Source: Fundidesulfovibrio magnetotacticus (lineage in GTDB: Bacteria; Desulfobacterota; Desulfovibrionia; Desulfovibrionales; Desulfovibrionaceae). Taken from it: 64,000 bases of DNA. Shown here one piece after another: positions 43,381-53,513 of this stretch. Within the stretch, counting starts at the first letter, position 1. Each line of letters begins with the position of its first letter. A program made the position numbers and the translations under genes. The stretch lies in NCBI RefSeq assembly GCF_013019105.1, contig NZ_BLTE01000001.1:558001-622000 (forward strand), in the 5' to 3' direction. The notes below the pieces were generated by a model, which saw only the letters and a program-made list of their open reading frames with translations, was not told the origin of the DNA and did not search any database.

Positions 43381-44289
43381 CTAGATGTTCTGCTGCCTGG
43401 GCACCTTCTTGGGCGCGGGCAGTTCCGACTCAGGAGCCTTGGCCGGGGCCTTGGCGGGGGCCGTCTCGGCCGCGGCAGGGGTCTGGTCGGCCTGGGGCCG
43501 GTCGGGCCGGTAGTCCTGCGGCAGGGCCACGGGCAGTTCGCGCACGGTCATGCCTTCCCCTTCGCCGTTGCGCACCGTTACGCGCAGGGACTCGATGCCC
43601 ATGCCCTCGGGCAGGAAGATGTAGCCCGTGCGGGTGGCCCCGGGCGGGATGGGGTCTTCGTTCCAGACGTTTTCCTGAAGGTCGGCCCGCACGATCTCGC
43701 GCATCTCGCGCGAATCGTGCTGGTGTGAGGCCACTCCCACGATGGTTCCGGCCGAACCGCCGAAGATGGTCCCTGTCCAGATGAGGGCCGGGTCCTTCAC
43801 GGGGCTGAAGAGGTAGGCCAGCAGTCCGAAGCCCGTGCCGATGGCCGCCCCGATGGCCGCGCCCTTCGCGCCGTTGGTGAACATGTTCTTGGCCTGGTCG
43901 CTCAGGGGGAGCTTCGCCATGGCCAGGCGCATGGCCTCGCCAGGGGAGTAGACCAGGTATTCGGCGTCCTTGGCCACGCCGCGCACGTCTTCGAGGAGCA
44001 CCTGCGGCTGCCCGGGCCCTTTGTTCTTGAGCACCAGCACCACGGGAAGCAGCTTGGTGCGCGTGAAGTCGTAGCCCGCCGAGTTCTGGGTGGCGCGCAC
44101 GGCCGCGGCGTCCCACTCCGGGGTGACGGCGGCCTGGGGGAATCCGGCGGGCTCCATGGCCACCTTCACCGTTCCGGGAGGCAGCTGCGCATTCTTGGCG
44201 GCGCACCCCGCCAGGGCCAGGCAGACCAGCACGAGGATCAGGGCCTGAACAACGGCCGGACGTCTCACGGGAACCGGTTGGGTATCCAT
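43381..44289 (-). CDS. Lipoprotein with glycine-zipper segment, unknown function
   Basis: A 302-residue lipoprotein. The signal peptide ends in LAGC (Cys about 29). A glycine-zipper hydrophobic stretch (GAKGAAIGAAIGTGFGLLAY) lies mid-protein, followed by GTIFGGSAGTIVGV. The C-terminal 60 residues are Pro/Ala/Lys-rich. GGAGG is 5 nt before the ATG at 44287-44289. Likely anchored in the outer membrane or periplasmic face. No partner visible. Confidence 0.75.
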   Translation of the reverse strand: MDTQPVPVRRPAVVQALILVLVCLALAGCAAKNAQLPPGTVKVAMEPAGFPQAAVTPEWDAAAVRATQNSAGYDFTRTKLLPVVLVLKNKGPGQPQVLLEDVRGVAKDAEYLVYSPGEAMRLAMAKLPLSDQAKNMFTNGAKGAAIGAAIGTGFGLLAYLFSPVKDPALIWTGTIFGGSAGTIVGVASHQHDSREMREIVRADLQENVWNEDPIPPGATRTGYIFLPEGMGIESLRVTVRNGEGEGMTVRELPVALPQDYRPDRPQADQTPAAAETAPAKAPAKAPESELPAPKKVPRQQNI

Positions 44290-44358
44290 GCACACCTCCG
44301 TCGATATATTACGACACGATGAATAATCGACAAAACAATATTCCGCAAGATTTTCCCG

Positions 44359-45147
44359 TCATCCCCTGCGGCGCGCCAGCGCGGGCAACACGGCACAGAC
44401 GGCCAGGAGCCCCATGGCCAGGGCGAAGTCCGAACTGGCGAAGTCCGAAACCGTGCGCACCTGCTCCAGCCTGCCGCCCGTGAGGGCGTAGATGAAGGAG
44501 CTTGGCAGCACGCCCAGGCCCGTGGCCAGCAGGAAGCGCCTTTTGCGGATTCCCGAGAGCCCGGCCGCCACGTTGACCAGGAAGAACGGCGTGACCATGA
44601 GCAGCCTGGCCGAGAGCACATACCAGAATCCGTTGCGGGCCATCTCCAGGCTGGCCTTGGCCAGCGTTCGCCCGAAACGGGCGTGGAGGGAGCGGTAGAA
44701 CAGATGGCGCGTGGCCGCAAGCCCCGCCAGCCCCCCGGAGAGGGACATGGCCACGTTGAGGGCGACCCCGGCCTCCAGCCCGAAAAAGAAGCCCGCCAGC
44801 ACCTTCAGCAGGGCGGCCACGGGGATGGGGCAGTTGATGGCCACGCTCCCCGCCGCCAGCATACCCAGCCAACAGGCCGCCGCATTGGCCTGCACAAAGG
44901 CCCGGTGGCGCAGGGACCACTCGCGGGCCGCGTCCAGAACCTCGTCGGCGCTGGCCCCCCAGGCCGCGAAGGCCAGGACCAGCACGGCCGCCAGGAGCCA
45001 CCAGGGCAGGGCGCGACGCCAGGAACCCATCGGACGAGCGCCGGACGGGCGCACGCGGGCCTTGGCGGCGTCCGCGGGGGAGCCTGGCGGGGAGACCGGC
45101 CGGGAGTCGGTGGGATGATGCGGGGGCGTCTGTTGCATGGGGTCCAT
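44359..45147 (-). CDS. TVP38/TMEM64 (DedA-like) membrane protein
   Basis: About 262 residues with five or six hydrophobic segments. The family core is INCPIPVAALLKVLAGFFFG, AATRHLFYRSLHARFG, and ARLLMVTPFFLVNVAAGLSG with GVLPSSFIYALTGG. Members of this superfamily are implicated in lipid scrambling or transport. The start is uncertain: Met codons at 45147 and 45138 lack a good ribosome binding site, and the upstream DNA contains three direct copies of GGACTGCC. A Pro-rich cytosolic N-terminus of about 45 residues precedes the first helix. Confidence 0.85.
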   Translation of the reverse strand: MDPMQQTPPHHPTDSRPVSPPGSPADAAKARVRPSGARPMGSWRRALPWWLLAAVLVLAFAAWGASADEVLDAAREWSLRHRAFVQANAAACWLGMLAAGSVAINCPIPVAALLKVLAGFFFGLEAGVALNVAMSLSGGLAGLAATRHLFYRSLHARFGRTLAKASLEMARNGFWYVLSARLLMVTPFFLVNVAAGLSGIRKRRFLLATGLGVLPSSFIYALTGGRLEQVRTVSDFASSDFALAMGLLAVCAVLPALARRRG

Positions 45148-45287
45148 CGGAAGACGTTGCCGACGAAGGAGCCGGACTGCCGGACTGCCGGACTGCCGAC
45201 CAAGGGGAGCATGCACGCCCGCGTCCGTTCGCGCAACCTCCGCCTAGCCCCGCCCCGTGACGGCCCCGTGACGGCCTTCCAGCGCCC

Positions 45288-46097
45288 TCAGCTCACCAAC
45301 ACGCCCGCATAACCCACCACGCTGGAGAAGTCGCCCGTGACCTCGCCCGAGTTGGCGTAGGCCGCCAGTTCGGCCCGTTTCGCCCCCAGCTCCAGGGCGA
45401 TCATAAGGCCCAGGGTCATGGGCAGCACCCCGCACATGGTGATGCCCTCGGCGCGCACCACCTCGTGGAGCCCGGCCGGATCGAGACGCAAGACCGCCTC
45501 CAGGGCCATGAAATCAAGGCTTTTGGCGCGTTCGGCGTTCTCGAAATGGCTCATGTCGGAGGAGACCACCAGGCTCGCCCCGCCCGGCAGGGCGCGCAGC
45601 ACCCCGGCCATGGCGGCCGCCGCCCGGGAGAGCGCGGCCAGTGAGCGCTCGGCCACGCACAGGGGCACCCCGCGGAAGCCGGGCTTCACCTGGCCCAGAA
45701 AGGGCAGAAGCACCTCCAGGGAATGCTCGCGCTGGTGCGCCATGGCGTCGGAAGCCAGCCGCGGCTCGGCCTCCAGGAGCGCGCGGGCCAGGGGCTCGTC
45801 CACATCCATGACGCACGTGGGCGTGATCCAGCGCCCCTTGTCCCACACGGCCAGGGAAGCGCCCAGGCCGGTATGGTTGGGGCACAAGAGCAGGAGGTTG
45901 TCCGAAAGATTGGCCTGGGCCAGGGTGAGCCCGGCCACGCGGCCCGAATAGACGTAGCCCGCGTGGGGGGCCATGGCCAGCAAGGTGTGTTCCTCCCGCC
46001 TGGGAGGCGCGCCCCGCAGGCAGGCGCGGACCTCGCGCTCCAGGGCGTCGGGCTGAGCGGGGTAGAACCTGCCCGCGACGAAGGGTTGGCGGATCAT
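45288..46097 (-). CDS. Memo-like protein (AmmeMemoRadiSam system protein B)
   Basis: A 269-residue protein of the Memo/dioxygenase-like fold. RQPFVAGRFYPAQPDALE, AMAPHAGYVYSGRVAG, LCPNHTGLG, REHSLEVLLPFLGQV and SSDMSHFE hold the conserved His/Asp residues. It is usually found with an AMMECR1 protein and a radical SAM enzyme; neither is in the window, so it is an orphan here. A weak AAGGT box precedes the ATG at 46095-46097. Confidence 0.9.
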   Translation of the reverse strand: MIRQPFVAGRFYPAQPDALEREVRACLRGAPPRREEHTLLAMAPHAGYVYSGRVAGLTLAQANLSDNLLLLCPNHTGLGASLAVWDKGRWITPTCVMDVDEPLARALLEAEPRLASDAMAHQREHSLEVLLPFLGQVKPGFRGVPLCVAERSLAALSRAAAAMAGVLRALPGGASLVVSSDMSHFENAERAKSLDFMALEAVLRLDPAGLHEVVRAEGITMCGVLPMTLGLMIALELGAKRAELAAYANSGEVTGDFSSVVGYAGVLVS

Positions 46098-46186
46098 GGA
46101 CCTGACCTTCCGTTGGTTGGAGATGCTCACGGCACTCCTCCCTAACACTTCGCCCGAGCGAGGCAAGCCCCGCCGACGGGCGTGGA

Positions 46187-49100
46187 TCAGGGAGGTCCGG
46201 CCAGCCTGCCCGCGCTCTCCTGCAGCGAGCGCGCGGCCAGCTCCGAGGCGGCCATGCGGCCGTAGAGGCCGTTGGGATCGGCGTCGCGCAGCTTCTGCAA
46301 CACGGAGCGCCAGGAGTCCAGGTCGCCAAGGGCGCGGTGCAGGGCGGCGGTCTTGAGTCGGATGGCCCCCCACTGCGGCCCACCCTGGGCCACTTCGGTT
46401 TCATACTCGGCGCACAGGCCCAGGGCCTCGCGGTTGCGTCCCAGGCCCTGGCTGGCCTCGATCATGGTGAGCAGGGCGTCCTGGGCCATGCCCTGGTCCT
46501 TGGCGGACTCCTTGAAGAGGAAGCGCGCGTCGGTGGACCAGAGCAGGGCCTTCTCGAAGTCCTGGCGCTCCAGGGCCGTGCGGGACTGGTAGTAGACGGC
46601 GTAGGCGCGCTTGGCCGGATCGAGCTGCTGGTCGGCGGCGAGCCTGGCCCAGAGCAGGCGGGACTTGGCCTTCTGGCCCGTGTGCTCCAGGGCCATGGCC
46701 TGGGCGAACTCCAGGGCGCGGCGCGGGTTGTCGGCCATCTTCCAGGAGGCGACCTTCTGGAGCGTCTCCAGGACGGCGGGCCAATCCTGGTGCTCGCGCA
46801 GGATGGTCAGAACGAGGGCCAGGGCCTTCTGGGCGTCCGGCGTGGGGCCTTTGTCCAGGTAGGTTCTGGCCATTTCCAGGGCCTGCTTGGCCTCGCCCTG
46901 GTAGTACAGGGCCAGGGCCACGCCGAGGCGGTCGCGATCGGAGAGGATGTTGCTGCGCTCGGCCAGGAAGGGGTACTGCCTCCAGAGTTCCAGAATGCGC
47001 TTGTAGTTCATCTCCTCCAGGAGCGGCCCCACCATCTTGGCGTAGGCCTGAGCGCCCAAGTCCAGGGCCTGGCCCTCCAGGACGTCGCCGGGGAAGGTCT
47101 TGGCGAAGCGCCGGGCCAGATCGAGGGTTTCGGGATACTGCTCCTTGTAAAGCCGCCACATGGTCAGCTTGAGCAGGGCCAGGGGGGCCAGCGGGCTCTT
47201 GGGATATTCGTTGATGATGATCTCGTAGATGCGGTCCGGCCGGATGTCCGTGGGGTCCGCGAAGGCCTTGAACATCTCCTGGAGGGTGGGGGCGTCGTTG
47301 ATGCCCTGCTCCGCCAGGCGCATCATGGCCATGAGCGCGCCTTCCTTGCCGGGGTAGTTGCGGATGGCCATGTCGTAGAATTCGCGGGCCGCATCACGCT
47401 TGCCGAGCTTGGCGTTCACGTCGCCCAGACGGGCGAGGACGAGGTCGTTGGCGCTGTCATCGGGGACGAGGTTGTAGAACCAGAGGTAGTCGTCCTTTGC
47501 CTTCTCGAACTCGCCCAGCTTGTAGGCGATGTCGGCCGCCACGCGACGCATGGAGGGATTCTCCACGTAGTAGCGCGGCCAGCGCTTGTCCACGTAGTCC
47601 ACGATCTTGGAAGCCTCGCCGTATTCGCCCAGTTCCAGGAGGGTGCGCGAGAGGCCCAGGGCCGCGTCGCGCGCGAAGCGGCTTTCGGGGTGTTTCTGGA
47701 GCACGTCCTTGTAGGCCTGGGCGGCGCGTTCGTAGTTGGCCTTCGCGTCGCCCTTCTTGGCCTGTTCGAGGTAGTGCTCGCCCCAGTACACGTCGATGAG
47801 GGGGATGTCCTCGTCGAGGCCGTACTTGTTGCGCATGAGGTTGAAGTAGGCCCTGGCCTCGGGAAGGTTTCCCTGCTTGAGGTTGATGGCCCCCAGCTTG
47901 ATGAGCGCGCGCGGGATGCGCTGGGACTTGGTGTTGAAGTTCAGGGCCTGCTGGAGGGCGTCGTTGGTCTCCACGAAGGCCTCGGGCATCTTGTCCTTGT
48001 TGCGGGCGAAGAGCACTTCGGCCTGGAGATAGAGGGCCTGCTCGCGCAGGTCGTTGGTGATCTCGGTCTCGGGCTTCTCCAGGGTGAGGCGGGCCACTTC
48101 CATGGCCTTGTCCAGGTCGCCCCGGGCGAAAGCCTGCTCGCCGGTGATGAAGAAGGTGGTGTTGGAAAGGGTGTCCTTGGCGGGCGGCCCCTGTTGCCCG
48201 GCGGCAGGCGGCGGCGCATCCTGGCTCTGGGCAGGGGGCGCGGGCAGCGGCGACGGGCCGCCCTGAGGCTGCTGGCCGTCGGGGGCGGCGGCCTGCTGCC
48301 CTGGAGCGGGCTGCGCCGGGGCCTCCTGCACGGGGGGCTCGACCTTGGAAAGGTCCAGGGCCTGCCCGATGCTGCCCTTCACTTCCGCCGGAGCCGGAGC
48401 GGCAGGCGCGGCCGGGGTCGCGGGCTGCGCCGCCTGCCCGGGCGCGGCGGCCGGGTTCTGCTGCCCGGATTGCTGGACAGGCGCTTGAACGGGCTGCGAC
48501 GCTGGGGCCTTGGAGTCGGCCGCTCCCTGTGGCTGCCCGGGCGCGGGCAGCGGGGTATTCTGGGAGGTTTGCAGCTGCGGGGCCTTGGTCCCGGCCGGGG
48601 TTTGGGGCTTCTGAACAGCCGGAGCTGCGGGTTGCTGGGCGGCCGGGGCTTGGGGCTGCTGGACGGCCGGGGCTGCGGGAGCGCCCTGAGGGGCGGTGCG
48701 CGAGAAATCGATGGCCCCGCCCACGTTGCCTCCGACGGCCTGGGGGGGGGCCTGGGACGGAGCCACGGCCTGAGGGGCGGCGCTGTGGGGGGCGGCCGGG
48801 GACGGCGCGGGGGCGGCGGGGCTCGGGCCAGGAGCCGGAGCAGCGGGCGTGGCGGGCTCGGGAGGCTGCACCGCGCCGCCGATGCTCCCTTTGACGCCGC
48901 CCGCTTGCGGCGGGGCGGCCGGGGTGGGTTCTGGGTCGGACGCCGGGGCCGGCACGGCGCCCGGCGTCGGGACAGGACCCGTGGAAGCCGGGGCCTGCCT
49001 GGCGTCGCGCCACGCGCCGGGACCGGCGGCCTGGGGCGCGGCCACGCCGATGGCCCCCGTGGCCTCCCGCGTGGGGGCGGCGGAAGTGGGAGCCTGAGAA

Positions 49101-49855
49101 GGCGCGGACGGAGCCTGGGCCTGCACGGGGGCTTGGACAGGAGCCTGCACGGGGGTCTGGATCGGGGCCTGCACGGGCGCGGGCGGCCGGGGCTGCACCT
49201 GAGCCTGGGAGGGAGCGGGACCGGCCGGGCCGGACGGCGACGGCTGGGCCGGAGCCTGCACGGGCGCCTGTGCCGAGGCTGTCGGCTGGGGCGGCACGGG
49301 CGCGGGCGCGCCCGGCTGTTCCAGCCCGGCGATGGGGGCCGTCACGGAGGCCCGGGGCTGGGTCTGCTCCTGGGCCTGGGGGGCCTGTCCGGTCCCGCCT
49401 GGCGTTTCCGGTGCGGGGGCCGGGGCCTCCCCCGGCGGGGCCTGTCCGGGCTCCGGCGCGGGAGGCTTCCACTTGGCCCCTGCCGGATCGAAGAACACCT
49501 GGATGGTCAGGCCCTTGTCGCCGGAGGGGGTGGTCACGAAGCCGAAGGATTCGTTGGCGGTTTCCAGCACGAGCACGTTGTCCGCCGCCGCGAGGGCCGC
49601 CACGTGGCGCGTCCTGCCCGTCGGCTGGGGCGGGGCCTTGAGCTTCACCCCTGCCGGGAAGAGGGCCTCCACGCGCCGGGGGCCGGTGCGCACCACCACG
49701 GGGGCCGGGGCCTTGCGCGGGAACGTGAGGGTGATCTGGTCGGCCAAGGGTCCGGCCGTGAGGGCGTAGGTCTGGGCTCGAGCGCCGCCGGGGGCCGCGA
49801 GGAGGAGCATACACAGGCAGAGGAACCAGGCGATCCTGGCAATGGGGCGCGCCAT
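46187..49855 (-). CDS. Giant exported proline-rich TPR protein
   Basis: 1222 residues. The signal peptide (ARIAWFLCLCMLLLAAPGGA) is followed by an N-terminal beta domain (about 30-130, AMIN-like), a Pro/Ala/Gln-rich linker (about 130-560), and a TPR superhelix (about 565 to the end: GEQAFARGDLDKAMEVARLT, LYLQAEVLFARNKDKM and so on). In the linker the motif G-x-(I/V)-G-x-A recurs four times at about 267, 322, 376 and 493 (for example VKGSIGGAV, GGNVGGAIDFS, VKGSIGQALDLS), so it may be a ligand-like repeat. The start at 49853-49855 fits the signal peptide. The next gene upstream is a sigma54 activator and beyond it an orphan flagellar rod-type gene, hinting at motility or envelope assembly; not proven. 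Confidence 0.75.
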   Translation of the reverse strand: MARPIARIAWFLCLCMLLLAAPGGARAQTYALTAGPLADQITLTFPRKAPAPVVVRTGPRRVEALFPAGVKLKAPPQPTGRTRHVAALAAADNVLVLETANESFGFVTTPSGDKGLTIQVFFDPAGAKWKPPAPEPGQAPPGEAPAPAPETPGGTGQAPQAQEQTQPRASVTAPIAGLEQPGAPAPVPPQPTASAQAPVQAPAQPSPSGPAGPAPSQAQVQPRPPAPVQAPIQTPVQAPVQAPVQAQAPSAPSQAPTSAAPTREATGAIGVAAPQAAGPGAWRDARQAPASTGPVPTPGAVPAPASDPEPTPAAPPQAGGVKGSIGGAVQPPEPATPAAPAPGPSPAAPAPSPAAPHSAAPQAVAPSQAPPQAVGGNVGGAIDFSRTAPQGAPAAPAVQQPQAPAAQQPAAPAVQKPQTPAGTKAPQLQTSQNTPLPAPGQPQGAADSKAPASQPVQAPVQQSGQQNPAAAPGQAAQPATPAAPAAPAPAEVKGSIGQALDLSKVEPPVQEAPAQPAPGQQAAAPDGQQPQGGPSPLPAPPAQSQDAPPPAAGQQGPPAKDTLSNTTFFITGEQAFARGDLDKAMEVARLTLEKPETEITNDLREQALYLQAEVLFARNKDKMPEAFVETNDALQQALNFNTKSQRIPRALIKLGAINLKQGNLPEARAYFNLMRNKYGLDEDIPLIDVYWGEHYLEQAKKGDAKANYERAAQAYKDVLQKHPESRFARDAALGLSRTLLELGEYGEASKIVDYVDKRWPRYYVENPSMRRVAADIAYKLGEFEKAKDDYLWFYNLVPDDSANDLVLARLGDVNAKLGKRDAAREFYDMAIRNYPGKEGALMAMMRLAEQGINDAPTLQEMFKAFADPTDIRPDRIYEIIINEYPKSPLAPLALLKLTMWRLYKEQYPETLDLARRFAKTFPGDVLEGQALDLGAQAYAKMVGPLLEEMNYKRILELWRQYPFLAERSNILSDRDRLGVALALYYQGEAKQALEMARTYLDKGPTPDAQKALALVLTILREHQDWPAVLETLQKVASWKMADNPRRALEFAQAMALEHTGQKAKSRLLWARLAADQQLDPAKRAYAVYYQSRTALERQDFEKALLWSTDARFLFKESAKDQGMAQDALLTMIEASQGLGRNREALGLCAEYETEVAQGGPQWGAIRLKTAALHRALGDLDSWRSVLQKLRDADPNGLYGRMAASELAARSLQESAGRLAGPP

Positions 49856-49904
49856 CACGGACACCCAGCAAGCAAGAAGCGCACCAGGCCTCACGGGGCG
49901 CGCC

Positions 49905-50924
<1,020 letters not shown>

Positions 50925-51042
50925 GCGGAATCCCCTTGAAGAACGTGCATGGCCGAACGGTGTCAACATTATGACGCAAAGTCAAGGGGAATGCGCTGAA
51001 AAAGACCGGCCCGCGCGGATTTCCGGGCCATGGGAGGGCGGT

Positions 51043-51426
51043 TCAGGCCATCAGGTCCAGCACGGAGCCGGTGGTCTGCTCCAGGGTGCGCACGGCCACT
51101 GCGTTGGCCTGGAAGGCGCGCTCGGCGGAGGAGAGGTTGACCATCTCCCGGGCCACGTCCACGCTTCCGCCCTGATAGGGCTGCACCCAGGCGCGTTCCT
51201 GGGTTTTCTGGTCGGTGGCGATGTCGAAGGAGGGCTCGGCCATGGTCTGGCCGAAGGCCACGGAGTGCTCGGAGATGGCGTTGATGGTCGCCGGTCCAGA
51301 GGAGATCACGGTGCGCACGGGCTGGTAGCCGTCGGTGGAGAGGTTGGCCAGGTTGCGGGCCGTGTCCTCGGCGGCGTGGGTGAGGGCCCCGAGGGCCTGC
51401 GCGTTGAGGTTGGGGATGATGCTCAT
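51043..51426 (-). CDS. Orphan flagellar rod/hook-type small protein
   Basis: A 127-residue protein with the N-terminal pattern LGALTHAAEDTARNLANLST (as in NNLAN of rod proteins) and a C-terminus VDVAREMVNLSSAERAFQAN-type, the signature of FlgB/C/F/G ends. It lacks the middle domain of the true rod proteins. GGGAGAG lies upstream of the ATG. Located away from the flagellar cluster, next to the sigma54 activator. Possibly an export-apparatus or rod-like accessory. Confidence 0.8.
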   Translation of the reverse strand: MSIIPNLNAQALGALTHAAEDTARNLANLSTDGYQPVRTVISSGPATINAISEHSVAFGQTMAEPSFDIATDQKTQERAWVQPYQGGSVDVAREMVNLSSAERAFQANAVAVRTLEQTTGSVLDLMA

Positions 51427-51573
51427 GGCCGTCTCTCCCTTCCTTGCACTGTGCGCACTCCGGTGCGGTCTGTCAACGGCTGCCGGGCTCTCTCCGGGGG
51501 GACTGCCGGAGAGGGCACCGGGCGGAGCGCGCCGGGTGTTGCGAGGGCGCTCCGTCCGGGATAACGTGGCCCC

Positions 51574-52131
51574 ATGCGCCCCCTCGCCCTCACGGCCTGC
51601 CTGGCCGCGTGCCTGCTGCTGGCCGCCTGCGCCCAGGAGCCCCCCGAGCGCCGCTCCTACCGCAACGACGCGGTGGGGCTGCGCTTCCACCCCGCCAAGG
51701 GCTGGACCGTGGCCGAGACCACCGAAGACGGCTGCACCTTCGCCGTGGAGGCCTCCAACGGGCCGGACCTGCGCTTCGTGATCTGCCTGAGCCCGCCGCG
51801 CACGGACATCCTGCTCACGCAGAACGCGTTCGTCTCCTGCGAAAACGTGAAGCAGTACGTGGCGGAATCGCTCAAGGGCATCAAGCCCACCTGCATGCGC
51901 GGCGGCGCGGGGGACCACTTCGGCTACGACACGCTCTACGCGCGCCTTTTGCGCGGCGGCGACGGCAAGGTGCGCGTGCAGTTCGTCAACCACGTCTTCG
52001 CGCCCGTGAAGGGACGGCTGCTCCAGGTGATGGCCTACGCCGTGGCCGACGACGACAAGCAGGCCCACGCGCTCTTCGACGCCAACCGCGCCGCCCTCTT
52101 CGCCATGATGCAGTCCGTGCGCCTGCGCTGA
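51574..52131 (+). CDS. Lipoprotein of unknown function
   Basis: A 185-residue protein with a lipobox (LLLAAC, Cys about 19) and a compact beta-rich domain (VGLRFHPAKGWTVAETTEDG; RLLQVMAYAVADDDKQAHAL). Resembles PsbP/DUF-type small exported domains but I cannot name the family. Stands alone on the plus strand, convergent with folE2. Confidence 0.65.
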   Translation: MRPLALTACLAACLLLAACAQEPPERRSYRNDAVGLRFHPAKGWTVAETTEDGCTFAVEASNGPDLRFVICLSPPRTDILLTQNAFVSCENVKQYVAESLKGIKPTCMRGGAGDHFGYDTLYARLLRGGDGKVRVQFVNHVFAPVKGRLLQVMAYAVADDDKQAHALFDANRAALFAMMQSVRLR

Positions 52132-52150
52132 GGCCGCTACCGGCCGCGAC

Positions 52151-52924
52151 TTACGCCTTCTCGCGCTCGATGCCCGCCACGGCGCAGTGGTTGTGGATGG
52201 ACTCGAAGCTCTCCACCTCCACGGCGTACCAGGTCACGGCGGGATGCTCCTCCAGTGCTTTGGCCATGGAGCGGGCCACGTCCTCCACGAAGCGGGGGTT
52301 GTCGAAAGCCGCCTCGGTGACGTGCTTCTCGTCCTCGCGCTTCAGGAGGGCATACACCGGGGAGGACCCGGCCGCCTCGGCCATGTCGATGAGTTCCTCC
52401 AGCCAGACGAAGCCCTTATAGCGGCAGCGCGCGCGCACCACGGCGCGCTGGCTGTGCGCGCCCTGGTCGCTGATGGCCAGGGAGCAGGGGCACACGGTCA
52501 TCACGGGCGCTTCCACGCCCAGGGTGATGCGGAAGCGCTCGCCGATGAGGTCGCCCTGCACGGTGCAGGCGTAGTCCATGGTGGAGGCGGCCCCGGAGGC
52601 GGGAGAGGAGCGGCGCACGAAATAGGGAAAGCGCACGGTGACGTGGGCGTTGCGGGCCTCCAGGCGGTCGCGCACGCCGGCCACCAGGCCGCGCAGGCTC
52701 TTGTAGTCCAACGCGCCGCCCAGGCTCTCCAGGGCCTCCACGAAGCGCGACATGTGCGTGCCCTTGAACTCGGCGGGCAGGTCCACGGCCATGTCCACCT
52801 CGGCCACGGTGTTCTGCGTGCCGTTGGCGCGGTCGCGCACGGTGAGCGGCAGCCGGATGGAGCGGATGCCCACCCGGTCGATGGGGATGAGCACCTCGGA
52901 GGGGGAGGATTGGATGTCTTTCAT
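52151..52924 (-). CDS. folE2: GTP cyclohydrolase FolE2 (type IB)
   Basis: A 257-residue metal-dependent enzyme making dihydroneopterin triphosphate for folate. [54 protein letters not shown] with the metal-site Cys, and [19 protein letters not shown] are typical. FolE2 works with metals other than zinc. It follows nikR by 56 bases on the same strand and may be co-transcribed. The start at 52922-52924 gives the usual length. Confidence 0.95.
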   Translation of the reverse strand: MKDIQSSPSEVLIPIDRVGIRSIRLPLTVRDRANGTQNTVAEVDMAVDLPAEFKGTHMSRFVEALESLGGALDYKSLRGLVAGVRDRLEARNAHVTVRFPYFVRRSSPASGAASTMDYACTVQGDLIGERFRITLGVEAPVMTVCPCSLAISDQGAHSQRAVVRARCRYKGFVWLEELIDMAEAAGSSPVYALLKREDEKHVTEAAFDNPRFVEDVARSMAKALEEHPAVTWYAVEVESFESIHNHCAVAGIEREKA

Positions 52925-52980
52925 GGAGTCTCGCGGGCGGGCTGCCTGGCGCGGACCGGAGGGACTTCCGTCCCGCCGCC

Positions 52981-53400
52981 CTACACCAGCCCCCGCCCCG
53001 TGGTGGTGAGGGTGAGCTTGCCGTGCTTCACGCCCTTGGTGGCGATGAGCCGGTCGGCCAGGCGTTTGATGGCCTCGCCCGCGCCCTTGAGGATGAGCAC
53101 TTCCAGGCAGTTGTGGTGGTCCAGGTGCACGTGCACGGTGGTGAGGATCACGTCGTGTTCGTCGTGCTGGATCTCCACCAGGCGCTGGGAGAGGTCGGAA
53201 AAGTGATGGTCGTAGACCAGGGTGAGCACGGCGGCGATCTCGCCCTCGCCCACCTGCTGCTCGCGCTCCACCAGCACGCCCCGGATCAGGTCGCGGATGG
53301 CCTCGGAACGGTTGGGGTAGCTCTTTTCCTCGCAGAGCGCGTCGAACTTCTCCAGCAGGTCGGAATTGAGCGACACGCCGAAGCGGATGGTCTTGCCCAT
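52981..53400 (-). CDS. nikR: Nickel-responsive regulator NikR
   Basis: A 139-residue ribbon-helix-helix repressor. N-terminal DNA-binding part [20 protein letters not shown] and [15 protein letters not shown]-terminal ACT-like metal domain with [19 protein letters not shown] and [18 protein letters not shown] containing the His/Cys nickel ligands. Nickel-transport targets are not in the window. A perfect inverted repeat 58 bases upstream may be its operator, giving autoregulation. Confidence 0.96.
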   Translation of the reverse strand: MGKTIRFGVSLNSDLLEKFDALCEEKSYPNRSEAIRDLIRGVLVEREQQVGEGEIAAVLTLVYDHHFSDLSQRLVEIQHDEHDVILTTVHVHLDHHNCLEVLILKGAGEAIKRLADRLIATKGVKHGKLTLTTTGRGLV

Positions 53401-53457
53401 GGCGACTCCCTTGATCCGCCGGGCCGCAAGACGTGGCGCTGCGGCCGTACGCGGCGG

Positions 53458-53491
53458 TTGTTGCGCGCACCATTCCGGTTTCGCGCAACAA
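53458..53491 (-). promoter_or_regulatory. Candidate NikR operator (10-bp arms, 14-bp spacer)
   Basis: TTGTTGCGCG (53458-53467) and CGCGCAACAA (53482-53491), perfect inverse copies with centres 24 bases apart, in the nikR leader. NikR operators are long interrupted palindromes, which fits the geometry. Binding is inferred. Confidence 0.55.
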
Positions 53492-53513
53492 AATCAATGC
53501 CCCCGTGACGGTT

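Noticed and set aside
45165-45193. Three direct copies of GGACTGCC as a possible regulatory iteron
   Set aside because: Only three short copies, located in the uncertain 5' region of the TVP38 gene, with no supporting feature.
50925-50990. Sigma70 promoter before the sigma54 activator (TTGACT, TTGACA, CATAAT present)
   Set aside because: The boxes are not at a workable spacing to each other.
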